Positions 8,804-19,190 of a stretch of DNA of 64,000 bases are shown one piece after another. The position numbers and the translations under genes were made by a program. Where the stretch lies: NCBI GenBank assembly GCA_001704765.1, contig MBFK01000030.1, positions 1 to 64,000 on the forward strand. The letters run 5' to 3'. The notes beneath the pieces were generated by a model, which ran no database searches, had not been told where the DNA came from, and saw nothing but the letters and a program-made list of their open reading frames with translations. Origin of the DNA: Sinorhizobium shofinae. GTDB taxonomy: Bacteria > Pseudomonadota > Alphaproteobacteria > Rhizobiales > Rhizobiaceae. Position 1 is the stretch's first letter; every line of letters starts with the position of its first letter.

Positions 8804-9766
8804 GTGAAAGCTAAGATTTTCTCCGGTGTCATTCCGGCCCTGATGACACCCTGCAAGGAAGACCGCACCCCTGACTTCGACGCGCTCGTGCGCAAGGGCC
8901 AGGAACTCATTGCCGCCGGCATGTCCGCCGTCGTCTATTGCGGCTCGATGGGTGACTGGCCGCTGCTGACCGACGCGCAGCGCATGGAAGGCGTGGAGCG
9001 CCTGGTCAAGGCGGGCATCCAGGTCATCGTCGGCACCGGCGCCGTCAACACCGCCTCCGCCGTCGCTCATGCCGCCCATGCCCAGAAGGTCGGGGCGCAG
9101 GGTCTGATGGTCATCCCGCGCGTTCTATCGCGCGGTTCGGTGATCTCCGCTCAGAAGGCGCATTTCAAGGCCATCCTGTCGGCCGCGCCCGATCTGCCGG
9201 CCGTCATTTACAACAGCCCCTATTACGGCTTCGCCACCCGCGCCGACCTCTTCTTCGCGCTAAGGGCCGAGCATCCGAACCTGATCGGCTTCAAGGAGTT
9301 CGGCGGCCCCGCAGACATGCGCTATGCGGCCGAGAACATCACCAGCCGCGACGATGACGTGACGCTGATGATCGGTGTCGATACCGCCGTCTTTCACGGC
9401 TTCGTCAACTGCGGTGCGACGGGCGCGATCACCGGCATAGGCAACGTCCTGCCGAAGGAAGTCATTCACCTTTGCAACCTCTCGCAGGCTGCGGCCGCTG
9501 GCGACGCCGACGCCCGTCAGCGCGCGCTGGAGCTGGAGGCCGCCCTCGGCGTGCTCTCCTCTTTCGACGAAGGTCCGGACCTCGTCCTCTACTTCAAGCA
9601 TATGATGGTTCTGAAGGGGGACAAGGAATACACCCTGCACTTCAACGAAACCGATGTGCTGAGCGACAGTCAGCGCGGCTATGTCGAGGCCCAGCTCAAG
9701 CTCTTCAGCACCTGGTATGCCGAGTGGAGCAAGCTGCCCGGCGCAGTGCAGAAGTACGCCGCCTAG
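8804..9766 (+). CDS. Dihydrodipicolinate synthase (DapA) family lyase/deaminase
   Basis: A 320-residue class I aldolase-fold enzyme. The Schiff-base lysine lies in GFKEFGG, the catalytic tyrosine in YNSPYYG, and the carboxylate-binding turn is CGSMGD. The start is GTG with a strong AAAAGGAGG 5 bases upstream. In rhizobial hydroxyproline catabolism a DapA-family enzyme deaminates delta-1-pyrroline-4-hydroxy-2-carboxylate to alpha-ketoglutarate semialdehyde. The aconitase-X and GntR neighbours make that subgroup the best guess, but other aldolase or dehydratase activities of the family are possible. Confidence 0.8.
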   Translation: MKAKIFSGVIPALMTPCKEDRTPDFDALVRKGQELIAAGMSAVVYCGSMGDWPLLTDAQRMEGVERLVKAGIQVIVGTGAVNTASAVAHAAHAQKVGAQGLMVIPRVLSRGSVISAQKAHFKAILSAAPDLPAVIYNSPYYGFATRADLFFALRAEHPNLIGFKEFGGPADMRYAAENITSRDDDVTLMIGVDTAVFHGFVNCGATGAITGIGNVLPKEVIHLCNLSQAAAAGDADARQRALELEAALGVLSSFDEGPDLVLYFKHMMVLKGDKEYTLHFNETDVLSDSQRGYVEAQLKLFSTWYAEWSKLPGAVQKYAA

Positions 9767-10768
9767 GCCATATGAACTAGGTCTTTGTTGCCACGGCGTT
9801 TGTGAACTGCCCTTCAGGGATTGGGGGAGGGGGCAGGTGAGAACGCCGTGGCAAACCAGACGCTATGGCATTTCATGCCCTAGCGGCGCGTCAAGGCCGT
9901 TCGGCGGCCTCATGCGATCCGTTCTGAAGGCCTCGGCACGCCGTATTTGTCCTCTGATCCCAGGGGCCGGTAAAGATCCCGAAAGGGAACAGCCATTCTT
10001 CTTTGGCGGCGGATCGCCTTCTCGGCCCGACCGGAGTCGATGAATGGACCTCTGCGGTGCTGCATTTTCCGGGCGGGGTAATCGCCGAACTTTCTTGCGC
10101 AGTATCATTGGAACTGGACAACGTATTGAGGATCTTCGGAACGCGAGGCCGGAGCGACGACCCGACGCCAGAAGCCCCTGCCGGCGAAGACTCCCGCCTA
10201 TGTTCTTCGTGTCTCCCGACCCAACCTGAGGGAAGGGCTTAAGTTCATTCAAGCCTCGCGCCGGCCGTACACTAGAATACGACGGATGTCCGGTTGAAAA
10301 GCGTAATCCTGGAAGCGGCAAGGCATATCCAAAAGTTCCAGCTGCTATCCGGGGGAGGATCGCGGCAGCGGAGCGAACATCGCCAAGGGCCTGAGTTATT
10401 GTTAATGCGCTGGTTTGGGGCGAAGGCCGAAAAGGCGGTTGATCTGCCTCAAACTTGAGCCCGCCTTATTTTCCCCTCCGCGGGCCCTCTTGGATATTCG
10501 ATTGGAACAGATTGCACAGGCAATTGCGAAGCCGCTCGTCCCTGTCAGGGCTGTTTCCAAACAATCGCGGAAGTCTCAACAGTTGTACATCGCTAAGGGA
10601 TGCGGGCTTTGAGTTTGCAGAGGTCTGTCTCCTTTTTGGGCGAAATGCATCCGCTGCTGCCTTGAAAAAATCGGTAACGTTGTCGCGCGTTCCCTGAACA
10701 CGCCAAGCAATCGGTCATTGAAGGCGCTATTGACGCCACAATCAGGGCTGGCTATAGCGGGCCATAAT
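9767..10768. other. Long intergenic stretch with one gene remnant
   Basis: About 1 kb separates the DapA-like gene from the siderophore operon. Apart from the oxidoreductase fragment at 10003-10242 no coding remnant could be recognised. It looks like a decayed boundary region. Confidence 0.45.
10003..10242 (+). pseudogene. Fragment of a Gfo/Idh/MocA-family oxidoreductase
   Basis: The frame encodes GVDEWTSAVLHFPGGVIAEL, then SCAVSLELDNVLRIFGTRGR. This is the pattern of the beta-sheet (C-terminal) domain of Gfo/Idh/MocA oxidoreductases, where substrate-side strands read like FPGGAVA...IYGTEGR. The N-terminal Rossmann domain and the rest of the protein are missing and no ribosome site is present. 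I read it as a relic. Confidence 0.5.
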
Positions 10769-10787
10769 CTTGAGTCATAGACTCAAG
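10769..10787. promoter_or_regulatory. RirA-type iron box upstream of the siderophore operon
   Basis: CTTGA-GTCATAGAC-TCAAG is a palindrome that fits TGA-N9-TCA, the iron-responsive operator recognised by RirA in rhizobia. A TATAAA (10789-10794) directly follows, so binding would block the promoter. It lies 44 bp before the first gene, and the TonB receptor has an almost identical box. Confidence 0.75.
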
Positions 10788-10830
10788 ATATAAATACGAT
10801 GCAAAAGAGCGAGCGCGAGGCCAGACCCGC

Positions 10831-11262
10831 ATGGAATATTGCCTTCTCTCCCCAGCACAATTGATCCCAACAGAAGAGGTGAATCTCGACAGCGTCGATG
10901 AACTGCAGGCCAAAATCCTGCAAGCGCGTTCATGGACCGCGCCAATAACAGCAGAGAAAGATGCCTTGTTCGTAATGGACGGTCATCACCGGTTGACGGT
11001 TGCGCATCGCCTCAGGCTCAGCGCGGTGCCAGTGGTGCTTCTCGACTACGATTCTGTGCGGGTTGAGAGTTGGCGCCCTGGTGAGACGATCACTCCTGCG
11101 GAAATCTTCGAGATGGCGCGCAGCGGCCGCAAGTTTCCCTACAAGACGACCCGGCACATTTTTACCCATGGCTTGCCGATATGCGATGTGCCGCTTGAGC
11201 TTTTGTGCAAGCCCGCTTCTTCAGAAATGGCGCCTGCATGTGCCGCGGGGGCGCTGTCATGA
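10831..11262 (+). CDS. ParB-like/SbnI-SerK-type protein, probable free L-serine kinase
   Basis: A 143-residue ParB/sulfiredoxin-fold protein with VMDGHHRL (DGHHR at 50-54), PTEE at 13-16 and FPYKTTRH near the end. These features match SbnI and archaeal SerK, which phosphorylate free L-serine to O-phospho-L-serine rather than acting as partition proteins. SbnI supplies O-phosphoserine to SbnA in staphyloferrin B synthesis, and here too an SbnA-like gene is in the same operon. The protein is shorter than SbnI (about 250 residues) and lacks its C-terminal part. It is the first gene after the iron box, and its stop overlaps the next ATG (ATGA). Confidence 0.7.
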   Translation: MEYCLLSPAQLIPTEEVNLDSVDELQAKILQARSWTAPITAEKDALFVMDGHHRLTVAHRLRLSAVPVVLLDYDSVRVESWRPGETITPAEIFEMARSGRKFPYKTTRHIFTHGLPICDVPLELLCKPASSEMAPACAAGALS

Positions 11263-12632
11263 CGCTGCATTGCCACAAGATCGGCTCTGGCCTGCCACCG
11301 ATTTTGCGATCGGCGACTGCGGACCTTCTCACCCGACACGGTCCTCTTCTTCTCGACTGGGTTGCCCGTTTCGGTTCACCGCTCAATCTGGCCTGGCCGG
11401 ACGCGTTGCAGGAGAATTTAGCCGCCTTGAAGGGCGTGCTGACGGAGGGCCGCGTCGAGCATGCGATCTATTATGGAGTGAAGGTCAACAAATCGCGCGG
11501 GCTCATGCAGGCAGCGCTCAGCGCAGGCGCTGGGCTCGACGTCTCCAGTCTTTATGAACTTCGCGACGCAAGGCGGCTTGGGGCCGATGGTGCCAGGCTG
11601 GTGGCCACCGGGCCGGCGAAGACGCGCGCTTTTCATCAAGAGCTGATCGATTGCAGGGCATTAATATCGGTGGACTCGCCGGAAGAACTGGAAGATCTCA
11701 TCGCCTTATTGCCGGCGGATGCCGGTCCGCAGCCAATCCTGTTGCGCCTGCAGCCGCGAGACCAAAAAAAGAGCCGCTTCGGCATGCCCGCCGACGCCAT
11801 CATCTATTGCCTCGCTCGCCTTGCCGCTGAAAGCGGGCTGCGCTTCGACGGGCTGCATTTCCATCTCAGTGGCTATCGCTGGGAGACCCGCTTGGCAGCG
11901 CTGAACGAGGCAGCCGACCTCATTGCCGAAGCCAGGCGAATGGGGTGTACCCCACGGATGATCGATATTGGCGGCGGCCTGCCCATACAATATGTCGATC
12001 AGGTCAAATATCGGGCGCATCTCTCGGCGCAGACGCCCGAGGACTACCGCACGGGGAAAATACCGGACTCCTTTTATCCGTATGGCGGCGCTCTTTCGGC
12101 AGCCGACTGGTTAAGCGAACTTTTGCAAGCAAAAATGAGCAAGGGCTGCAGCGTCGCCAGCTATCTTATGCATGAGGGCCTCACCTTGGCGATGGAACCC
12201 GGGCGCGCCCTTGCAGATCAGGCGGCCATAAGCGTCTTCCGGATTTTGCGGGTGAAGGCGCTCGGTCCGGACACACACGTCATTTTCGTCGAAGGCAGCA
12301 GCTTCAGCGCCTGCGAAACCTGGTTCGCCTCTGAATTCCTGATCGACCCGATTCTCGTGCCGGCCACGAGACCGGCTGCTGCATCGCCGCCGATCCGCGC
12401 CTATCTGGCCGGCCATAGCTGCCTGGACGAGGACGTTCTCAGCAACAGATGGCTGACCTTCCCGACCCCGCCGCGCGCCGGTGACCTTCTGGTCTACGCC
12501 AACACCGGCGGCTACCAGATGGATCTCCTTGAAAACGAGTTCCATCGCCATCCCATGCCCGCCCGCCTCTGCGTCATTGAAGACGCGGAAGGGCGGCTCA
12601 CTCTCGTTCCCGACACAATTGGAGAGGTTTAG
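11259..12632 (+). CDS. Fold-type III PLP decarboxylase (SbnH/diaminopimelate-decarboxylase-like), siderophore biosynthesis
   Basis: A 457-residue alanine-racemase-fold decarboxylase. The PLP lysine is K75 in YYGVKVNKS, the phosphate-binding glycines are in [10 protein letters not shown], and GRALADQ and [11 protein letters not shown] are C-terminal landmarks. SbnH, the closest functional model, removes the carboxylate of a diaminopropionate unit during staphyloferrin B assembly. Here it would decarboxylate the aminocarboxyethyl group installed by the next enzyme, leaving an ethylenediamine unit. The ATG at 11259 overlaps the preceding stop; a longer frame from 11205 overlaps the kinase gene and is rejected. 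Confidence 0.82.
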   Translation: MTLHCHKIGSGLPPILRSATADLLTRHGPLLLDWVARFGSPLNLAWPDALQENLAALKGVLTEGRVEHAIYYGVKVNKSRGLMQAALSAGAGLDVSSLYELRDARRLGADGARLVATGPAKTRAFHQELIDCRALISVDSPEELEDLIALLPADAGPQPILLRLQPRDQKKSRFGMPADAIIYCLARLAAESGLRFDGLHFHLSGYRWETRLAALNEAADLIAEARRMGCTPRMIDIGGGLPIQYVDQVKYRAHLSAQTPEDYRTGKIPDSFYPYGGALSAADWLSELLQAKMSKGCSVASYLMHEGLTLAMEPGRALADQAAISVFRILRVKALGPDTHVIFVEGSSFSACETWFASEFLIDPILVPATRPAAASPPIRAYLAGHSCLDEDVLSNRWLTFPTPPRAGDLLVYANTGGYQMDLLENEFHRHPMPARLCVIEDAEGRLTLVPDTIGEV

Positions 12633-13642
12633 ATGCTGCATACGACCGTAACGCAACTGATCGGCCAGACGCCGCTCATGTCGATCGACGTACCGGACCG
12701 CAATGCCACCTTGGTGCTCAAGATCGAGAAGAACAATCCGGGCGGCTCGATGAAGGATCGCATGGCGCGCAGCATGGTGGTTGCGGCGCTTCAGGACGGG
12801 CGCCTCGCCCCGGGCGGCACGATCGTTGAATCTTCTTCCGGAAACACCGGCACCGGGTTGGCGCTGGCGGCGCTGGAATTCGGGCTGCGTTTCATTGCCG
12901 TGGTCGATCACCATGCGGCGCCCGACAAGATCCGCATGATGCGGGCGCTCGGCGCCGAGATCCGCTACGTCGAAGGCGATTTTCGCGAGGACGAAGTCGC
13001 CGTGGTCGAGCGGCAAAAGCTGGCCGCGCAGCTCGGCGCGCAGCTTCCAGGGGCGCTGTTCATGAACCAGTCCGATAATCCCGCCAATCCGGAAGGCTAC
13101 GCCGGTCTGGTCGACGAGTTGTTAGGCCAGCTTCCGAACGGCATTAATGCATTTGTCGGCTGCGTCGGGACCGGCGGCTCCATGACCGGGATCTCCCAAC
13201 GGCTCAAGCGCCACAACCCGGCGGTGCGCACGATCGCAGTTGAGCCGGCCGGATCGATCGTCTTCGGCAAGCCGGGGCATCCCTACTACCAATCAGGCAC
13301 GGGCACGCCGGCAGGCGACGAAGTCGGCAAAGTGCTGGACTACGGCTGCATCGACGAGGGCGTCCAGGTGACAGACACCCAAGCCTTTGAGACGGCGCGC
13401 TACATCGCGCGGCGAAGGGACTGCTCGTCGGTGGTTCAACGGGTGGCACTATCTACAAGGCGCTGGAGTTTATCGCCGCTGGTAAGCTGACCGGCACGGT
13501 CGTGACTACGGTTGCGGATGGCGGAGAGAAATATCTGGGTTCGATTTTCGACGACGAATGGATGGCGAAGCGCCGCCTGCTTGATCCGGCGATCGCGACC
13601 CAGTTGGATAGTTGGCTGCTTGGAAAGGCGTCCGCAGCATGA
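12633..13642 (+). pseudogene. SbnA-like PLP synthase (cysteine-synthase family), frameshifted near 13411
   Basis: A fold-type II PLP enzyme with PLP lysine K41 in NPGGSMKDRMA, SSSGNTGTGLALAA and a GCVGTGGSMTG phosphate loop. SbnA joins O-phosphoserine to the amino group of an amino acid with loss of phosphate. The first frame runs from ATG 12633 through YIARRR and then loses similarity. From 13412 another frame continues with AKGLLVGGSTGGTIYKALEF and ends at TGA 13640-13642. One missing base after 13411 explains this; restoring it gives a normal 336-residue protein. The rest is well conserved, so it is either a recent mutation or a sequencing error. The last stop overlaps the dehydrogenase ATG. 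Confidence 0.8.
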
Positions 13643-14778
13643 AGGTGACCATTTGTGGTGCAGGCCGCACCGGCCATCTGAACACGGTCCTTTTCAAGCA
13701 GAACCCAGGTATTGAGGTTTCCGTTTTGACCACCTCCACCGCGGTCGCGGAGCGATGGGCAGGTGGCGACGATCTTTGGCAAGCAGAGACGCGAGACGAT
13801 CGCATCTTGAGCGCCAGGCCCGACTACGTCGGAACCGATCCTGGCAAGGCACTCGAGAACGCCGACATCGTCATCATAACGCAGCCAGCTCAGGCGAGAC
13901 CGGTACTCTTGCGCCGCATAGCACCCCATTTGCCGCGGGATAGAAGCGTGTATGTCGGAGCAATCCCCGGCTTTTGCGGCTACGATTGGCTCGCGGCAAA
14001 GGCCCTCTCAGGGTACGATAATGTGGTGCTCTGGGGCATGAAAGACGTTCCCCATATCGCCTTTGACCTGGTCGCAGGTGAGCGCGTGCTTATGGGGGGT
14101 GCCAAGGCAGAACTCTTTGTTGCCCTTCATCGCCGCGAAAGCGCTGCGAGCGGCGCCGCACTCGTGGTGATGTTGAATCGCCTCTATGAGGCACCCGTCA
14201 CCCTGTTGCGGGACTATCTCGAAATCACGCTGACGCCGGGTAATGCGCTGATGCATCCTGCCGTACTCTATGCGCTCATCGGCCCCGGCGCCCCTTGGGA
14301 AAACACACCTTTTGACGCCCCCCTATGCTGGTGGAGCGACTGCCCGCAAGCAGGCGCCGAGCTCTTGGAAGCTTGCGATGCGGAAAACCAGGCGATCCGT
14401 CGGGCGAGCGAGGCGCGTCTCGGCATCGATCTGAGTTCCGTGAAGCCGCTGCAGCAGGAACTGATCGAGGCCTATGGCAGCCAGATCGAGGATCACCGGA
14501 CCATGTATACGCTTCTTCGCACAAATAGCGCCTATGCGGGCATTCGGGCCCCCCTCGTTCCCAACCCGCATGGGCCTGGACTCGTCATCGATCGCGAAAG
14601 TCGCGCCTTCCACGAGGATATCGCTTTCGGACAGGCGCTGCTTGTCACAATGGCAGAACGGCTCGACGTGGCGGTACCGGCCATCGCCAAGACCTATCAG
14701 TGGGCGCGCGACTATCACGGCGGATTGGCCGAGGGCGCACCGGACTATGTGCCGACTGATTGGCCGGAGGCTGCGTAA
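13639..14778 (+). CDS. Opine dehydrogenase family protein, siderophore biosynthesis
   Basis: A 379-residue protein with an N-terminal NAD(P)-binding motif (CGAGRTGH, residues 6-13) and the all-helical octopine/nopaline dehydrogenase domain (a catalytic His in LTPGNALMHPAVLY). Such enzymes reductively condense an amine with a 2-oxo acid, or run in reverse. In staphyloferrin B clusters the corresponding position is held by SbnB, a different fold. Two readings fit: it adds pyruvate to a diamine (giving a carboxyethyl group as in rhizobactin), or it oxidatively cleaves an SbnA product to diaminopropionate. ATG 13639 overlaps the SbnA-like stop, and its own stop overlaps the synthetase ATG, so it is translationally coupled on both sides. 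Confidence 0.82.
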   Translation: MKVTICGAGRTGHLNTVLFKQNPGIEVSVLTTSTAVAERWAGGDDLWQAETRDDRILSARPDYVGTDPGKALENADIVIITQPAQARPVLLRRIAPHLPRDRSVYVGAIPGFCGYDWLAAKALSGYDNVVLWGMKDVPHIAFDLVAGERVLMGGAKAELFVALHRRESAASGAALVVMLNRLYEAPVTLLRDYLEITLTPGNALMHPAVLYALIGPGAPWENTPFDAPLCWWSDCPQAGAELLEACDAENQAIRRASEARLGIDLSSVKPLQQELIEAYGSQIEDHRTMYTLLRTNSAYAGIRAPLVPNPHGPGLVIDRESRAFHEDIAFGQALLVTMAERLDVAVPAIAKTYQWARDYHGGLAEGAPDYVPTDWPEAA

Positions 14779-16664
14779 TGGACGAGAGAATTTCTTCCGC
14801 ACCAGATTACATTCCGGGGGATGATACAGAGCATCTGGCGAACGCAGCAAGCAACGCCATCAACCGTCTGGTCCGCTGCCTCTTCGCCGAGCGTCTGTTA
14901 GATCCGAATGCATTGCTGTGGGCGCGCGACGCCCGTCAGGCCTGGTTGCCCCTTTGGCCGTCGCGCCGCGTGCTGCATTTTACCGACTTACGCCCAGCGC
15001 CTGCCGGAACATTGCAAAATCGCGGACAGATCGAAGTGCTGGACGGAACCGGGGCTCGACAGTGGATTGATGATCCCGCTGGCCTAATGAGGGAGGTTGC
15101 TCCGTCTCTCGCGATGACTCCTGCCCCCGACGGACTGAAGCTTTTGCTGCGCGACGTGGACAACAGCATGCGCAATGACATTCTCGCGCGGCGCCACCGG
15201 GAACGCTGGAGCGCCGAGCTGCGCCGAAAGATAGCCGAAGCGGATGCGCCAGGGTTCCTAACCTATCTCGAAAGGACCCTACCGGCGCATCTGGCTGCGA
15301 TGACCCTCGAGCAATGGGGCGCGCTCGAAGGGCATCCCTTCTACCCGACATGGAAGGCCAAGCCCGGCTTGGCGCCGGAGGACGTCGCGTCACTGTCGCC
15401 CGAGTTCGGCGCGCGGGTGCGCCTGCGCATTGCCGCGCTGCGCAGCGACTGGGCGTACGTCGAGAAGATGCCGCATGTCGGCAGCTATTCGGAATGGTTC
15501 TCTGAGAATTTCCCGGATCTCTGGCGCGACTGGGCGGAGGGCTTGGAGGCGCGGGGCAAGCCGCCCGAGGAGTGGCTGCCACTGCCTGTTCACGCCTGGC
15601 ATCTTCAGAATTTCGTGCGCCGCGAATTCGCGCCCGAGATTGAGGCCGGCGTTTTCGATCCGGACGGCCCGGAGATCGTGACGCTGCCGTCCATGTCGTT
15701 CCGCACGATGCTGCCGGAGACCGAGGCGCCGAGACCCTTCATCAAGTTGCCGGTCGCGATCTGGATGACGAGCGAGCAGCGCACGCTGCAGGCGAAGTCG
15801 ATCCATATGGGGCCGCGCCTCAGCACGCTGATCGCCGATATTCTGTCGAAGGAGGATGATCTCAGAAGCGAGCTGGAGATCTTCACCGAAGAGCTGGGCG
15901 CAATTCTGCATCATCCGGACACGGGCGACGAGCATCCCGGTCGCTTCATGTCGGTGGTCTATCGCAATACCGATGCTTTGGTACGCGGCGACGGCATGCT
16001 GCCCGTGACTGTCGCGGCGCTGCTGACGGCTAGCCCATTGGACGGCCGCCCGCTCATTTGCGAGCTCATCGCCAGAAATGGCGACGAGAGCGAAGCGGCC
16101 GTCGCGGCGTTCTTCCGTGCTTATGCGCGCACGGTCGCCCGACCGGCGTTGGCCATGTATCTTCTCTATGGAATTGCTTTCGAGGCACATCAGCAGAACA
16201 GTACTGTTCTCTTCGACGATCGCGGCCGGCCGCGGAAACTGCTGATCCGCGACTTCGGCGACGGTCGCAGTTTCGCACCGCTCTTCAAGGAGCGCGGTTA
16301 CGAGCTGAAGCCGTTCAGCCGCAACGGGATTCTGCCGACCACGTTCGACGACGATATCAGCCTCGTGCGCTCCTTCGTCATCGATGCCTGCTTTGTCTGC
16401 CACCTTCATGAGATCGCGCTTTGCCTTACCGAGCAATACGCGCTGGCAGGCGACAGCCTATGGCGCATCCTACGGGAGGAGACCGAAGAGGCGTTCGAGA
16501 CGTTGCGGCCGCGCATGCTGTCGGATGCGTTCTGGCTCGCGGAGCGCGAAGCTTTTCTTGAGCAGCCTTGGCCGACGCGATCGGTCCTGCGCATGCATCT
16601 CGAACGCTATCGCGATTACCGGATCGAACATCAGTTGCCCAATCCGCTGGCAGGCGCGCAATGA
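14778..16664 (+). CDS. NIS siderophore synthetase (IucA/IucC family)
   Basis: A 628-residue NRPS-independent siderophore synthetase that uses ATP to activate a carboxylic acid (citrate, malate or similar) and join it to an amine. Family landmarks include [41 protein letters not shown] with [10 protein letters not shown] (nucleotide site), and [13 protein letters not shown] with LIRDFGDG. It is the only NIS synthetase in the locus, which suggests a product with a single amide of this type. ATG 14778 shares its first base with the previous stop (TAATG), and the stop overlaps the exporter ATG. Confidence 0.9.
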   Translation: MDERISSAPDYIPGDDTEHLANAASNAINRLVRCLFAERLLDPNALLWARDARQAWLPLWPSRRVLHFTDLRPAPAGTLQNRGQIEVLDGTGARQWIDDPAGLMREVAPSLAMTPAPDGLKLLLRDVDNSMRNDILARRHRERWSAELRRKIAEADAPGFLTYLERTLPAHLAAMTLEQWGALEGHPFYPTWKAKPGLAPEDVASLSPEFGARVRLRIAALRSDWAYVEKMPHVGSYSEWFSENFPDLWRDWAEGLEARGKPPEEWLPLPVHAWHLQNFVRREFAPEIEAGVFDPDGPEIVTLPSMSFRTMLPETEAPRPFIKLPVAIWMTSEQRTLQAKSIHMGPRLSTLIADILSKEDDLRSELEIFTEELGAILHHPDTGDEHPGRFMSVVYRNTDALVRGDGMLPVTVAALLTASPLDGRPLICELIARNGDESEAAVAAFFRAYARTVARPALAMYLLYGIAFEAHQQNSTVLFDDRGRPRKLLIRDFGDGRSFAPLFKERGYELKPFSRNGILPTTFDDDISLVRSFVIDACFVCHLHEIALCLTEQYALAGDSLWRILREETEEAFETLRPRMLSDAFWLAEREAFLEQPWPTRSVLRMHLERYRDYRIEHQLPNPLAGAQ

Positions 16665-17890
16665 CCAGTACAGTCGCCGTCCTGCGCGGCTTCGGACCCG
16701 TCTTTGCGCTGCTTTTCGGCCTGCAATTCATTTCCATGGGCGCCATGGAAATGAGCGGCCCTTTCTGGCCGATCCAGATCAAGGCGTTGAGCCCTTCCGA
16801 CAGCGTCTTCGGCCTCGCGGGAATCGGCGTCTATGTCTGCCCCATGCTCGGTGTGTCGCTGACGAGCGCCTTTTGGGGGCGCATGGGCGACCGCTACGGC
16901 AATCGCCTGATGATGGTCCGGGCCTTGGCTGGCCTGGCGATCACGCAACTGCTCGTCGCCTTCGCCGAGGATGTCTGGACCATTCTGGCGCTGCGCTTTC
17001 TGCAGGGGGCCTGCGCCGGCTATATCGCTCCGGCCCAGGCCTATGGCGTTGAGGTCACCGGCGGGCGCGATAGAGCCGGCCTGTTTGCCTGGCTTCAGGT
17101 GGCGACCAATGTCGGCTCCCTCGGTGGCGCTTTCCTCGGAGGCCTCATCCTCGATGCCTTGCCGTTCGCGGCCGTCAACCTCACCGCTGGCGTGATCTGC
17201 GCGCTCTGCGCCGCTGTCGCCTGGGCGAGCCTGCCGGTTCCGCCAGAAGGAGCAGGCGGCGCGGGACCGGACAAGGCGACACCGGTGTCTCGCGCACCTT
17301 CGACCGGCATATCCGTGCCTGGGCTTCTGGCGTTGATGGGATTGCTACTTGCCAGCAGGATGGTCCTGCAGGTGCCGTTTTCCCTCTACATGTCGGAGGT
17401 CTACGGCGCTCAGCATTGGATTACGGGGTTAAGCTACGGCCTTTTGGCGCTTGGTTTTGTCGTCGGCGCGCCGGTATGGGCACGGATCTTCGAAGGGCGT
17501 GCACCGTCCTTTGTGCTTGGATGGAGCGTGCTGATCGCGGCCGGCTGCATCGCGGTCAGCGGCCTTGCCGGCGCGACCCGTGCCATAGGGCTTTTCGCTG
17601 CGCTCTATTTTGCCTGGGGCGCGCTCCTCGGAGGAACGACGCCGGTTCTCCTGTCGCTTGTTTCGGCAGCCACGCGAGGCGATCGGCAGGGGTCGGTCCT
17701 GGGGCTCGCGCAGACCTGCCAACAGGGTGCTTCGGTCGTCGGGATCATTGCCGGCGTTGTCTCCACGCAACGCTTCGGTCTCGACGTTGCATTTCCGCTC
17801 GTTGCAACCCTTTACGGCCTATCATTTCTTGTGGCGCTCGGTCTATGGACCAAATCGCGCCAATCATCCGACAAAGGAGAATTATCGTGA
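16661..17890 (+). CDS. MFS transporter, probable siderophore exporter
   Basis: A 409-residue major facilitator with about 12 hydrophobic segments. The cytoplasmic loop motif between helices 2 and 3 is [14 protein letters not shown]. The order of hydrophobic blocks, with a Pro/Gly-rich central linker near residues 188-215, is typical of drug/proton antiporters used to secrete NIS siderophores. It overlaps the synthetase by ATGA and the binding-protein gene by GTGA, so it belongs to the operon. Export of the finished siderophore to the periplasm is inferred from context. Confidence 0.85.
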   Translation: MTSTVAVLRGFGPVFALLFGLQFISMGAMEMSGPFWPIQIKALSPSDSVFGLAGIGVYVCPMLGVSLTSAFWGRMGDRYGNRLMMVRALAGLAITQLLVAFAEDVWTILALRFLQGACAGYIAPAQAYGVEVTGGRDRAGLFAWLQVATNVGSLGGAFLGGLILDALPFAAVNLTAGVICALCAAVAWASLPVPPEGAGGAGPDKATPVSRAPSTGISVPGLLALMGLLLASRMVLQVPFSLYMSEVYGAQHWITGLSYGLLALGFVVGAPVWARIFEGRAPSFVLGWSVLIAAGCIAVSGLAGATRAIGLFAALYFAWGALLGGTTPVLLSLVSAATRGDRQGSVLGLAQTCQQGASVVGIIAGVVSTQRFGLDVAFPLVATLYGLSFLVALGLWTKSRQSSDKGELS

Positions 17891-19056
17891 GGAGGAAACC
17901 TTGGGTGTTGCGTGCCATGATCGCGGCTCTTGTCTTGATGGCACTAGGCCCGGCGATGGCAATCGCCGGCGAACAGGCGGTAGCCACGCAAGCACCGATT
18001 ACCGTCACCGACATCACCGGTCGTGAAGTGACGGTGAATGCGCCGGTCAAGCGCATGCTTCTCGGAGAGGGGCGGCAGCTCTATCTCATCGCGTCGCTCG
18101 AGCCGGAAGACCCATTGGCCCGCGTCGTCGCATGGCGCAACGATCTGATCGCGGCCGACCCGGCCACCTATGCCCAGTATCTCGAAGCCTTTCCCAAGCT
18201 GGCGAAGCTGCCGGCCTTTCCGGGTCAGGAGAATGGACTGATCGAAATCGAATCGACCATCGTCCAGAGGCCCGATGTGGTCCTGCTCAATCTCGAAGCC
18301 ATGCGCGCCAACGAGGACGCCAAATATATCGAGAAGCTGGCGGAGCTGAAGATTCCGGTCCTCTATATCGACTTCCGGCACTATCCGCTGAAGAACACGG
18401 AGCCGACGATCCGGCTGCTCGGCAAAATCATGGGGCGCGCGGCGCGCGCGGAAGAAATCGTCGAATTCCGCCATCAGGCCATGGCTCGCGTGACCGACGT
18501 CATAGCCCGGACGAAACTGGAGCGTCCCAGAGTCTTCATCGAGCGGATCGGCGGCTATGCCGACGATTGCTGCCTTTCCTTCGGCGCGGAAAACTTTGGA
18601 AAATATGTAGAGCTTGCCGGCGGCCACAACATCGGCAGCGACATCCTCCCCACGACCTTCGGGCAGCTCAACCCGGAGCAGGTGATCGCTGCCAATCCCG
18701 AGCATGTTGTCGTCACCAGCGCCGATTGGGAGGCCTATGTGCCCGGCGGCCATTGGATCCCGCTCGGCCCCGGCGCCGACCCGAAGGTGACCCGGCAGAA
18801 ACTCGATTGGTTCACTAGCCGCGGCGCCTACACCGACATCGCAGCCCAGAAGACGCGGAATTTCCACGGCATCTGGCACCAGTTCTACAACAGCCCCTAT
18901 GAGTTCTTTGCCGTCCAGCAACTGGCGAAATGGTTCCATCCGGACCTGTTTGCCGATCTCGATCCGGACGCGACATTTGCCGAATATAATCGCCGTTTCC
19001 TGCCGATCGCGTATCGGCCAGGCTATGCCGTCAGCCTTGCCGACGGCACGGACTGA
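17887..19056 (+). CDS. Periplasmic iron-siderophore-type binding protein
   Basis: A 389-residue FecB/BtuF-like (helical-backbone) binding protein. The GTG at 17887 is chosen because AAAGGAG lies 7-9 bases upstream and it yields a signal peptide (charged RRKPWVLR, then a hydrophobic core and AMAIAG). [11 protein letters not shown] is the usual start of the mature domain, and [12 protein letters not shown] and RVFIERIGG follow. The protein should bind the ferric siderophore in the periplasm, but no cognate permease or ATPase lies in the window. It overlaps the exporter stop and ends the operon before a hairpin at 19153-19180. Confidence 0.82.
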   Translation: MRRKPWVLRAMIAALVLMALGPAMAIAGEQAVATQAPITVTDITGREVTVNAPVKRMLLGEGRQLYLIASLEPEDPLARVVAWRNDLIAADPATYAQYLEAFPKLAKLPAFPGQENGLIEIESTIVQRPDVVLLNLEAMRANEDAKYIEKLAELKIPVLYIDFRHYPLKNTEPTIRLLGKIMGRAARAEEIVEFRHQAMARVTDVIARTKLERPRVFIERIGGYADDCCLSFGAENFGKYVELAGGHNIGSDILPTTFGQLNPEQVIAANPEHVVVTSADWEAYVPGGHWIPLGPGADPKVTRQKLDWFTSRGAYTDIAAQKTRNFHGIWHQFYNSPYEFFAVQQLAKWFHPDLFADLDPDATFAEYNRRFLPIAYRPGYAVSLADGTD

Positions 19057-19152
19057 CGGTCCACGGCAAGGCACGGCCGTTGTCGAGTTCATTCTCGAAA
19101 CGGCAATGAAGCAGGCGGCAAATTGGCAGCCGGACTAAGAGGCTTTCAGCGG

Positions 19153-19190
19153 GCGAGGTTCTCATATCGGAGAGCCTCGCCTTTGCTTTG
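19153..19190 (+). terminator. Probable terminator of the siderophore operon
   Basis: GCGAGG (19153-19158) pairs with CCTCGC (19175-19180), with inner CTC/GAG pairing, and the T-rich CTTTGCTTTG follows. It lies about 100 bp after the binding-protein stop. Confidence 0.6.

Noticed and set aside
17416..17886. N-terminal extension of the siderophore binding protein
   Set aside because: The open frame continues upstream through the MFS gene, but the extension is Arg/Pro-rich shadow sequence. GTG 17887 gives a proper signal peptide and ribosome site.
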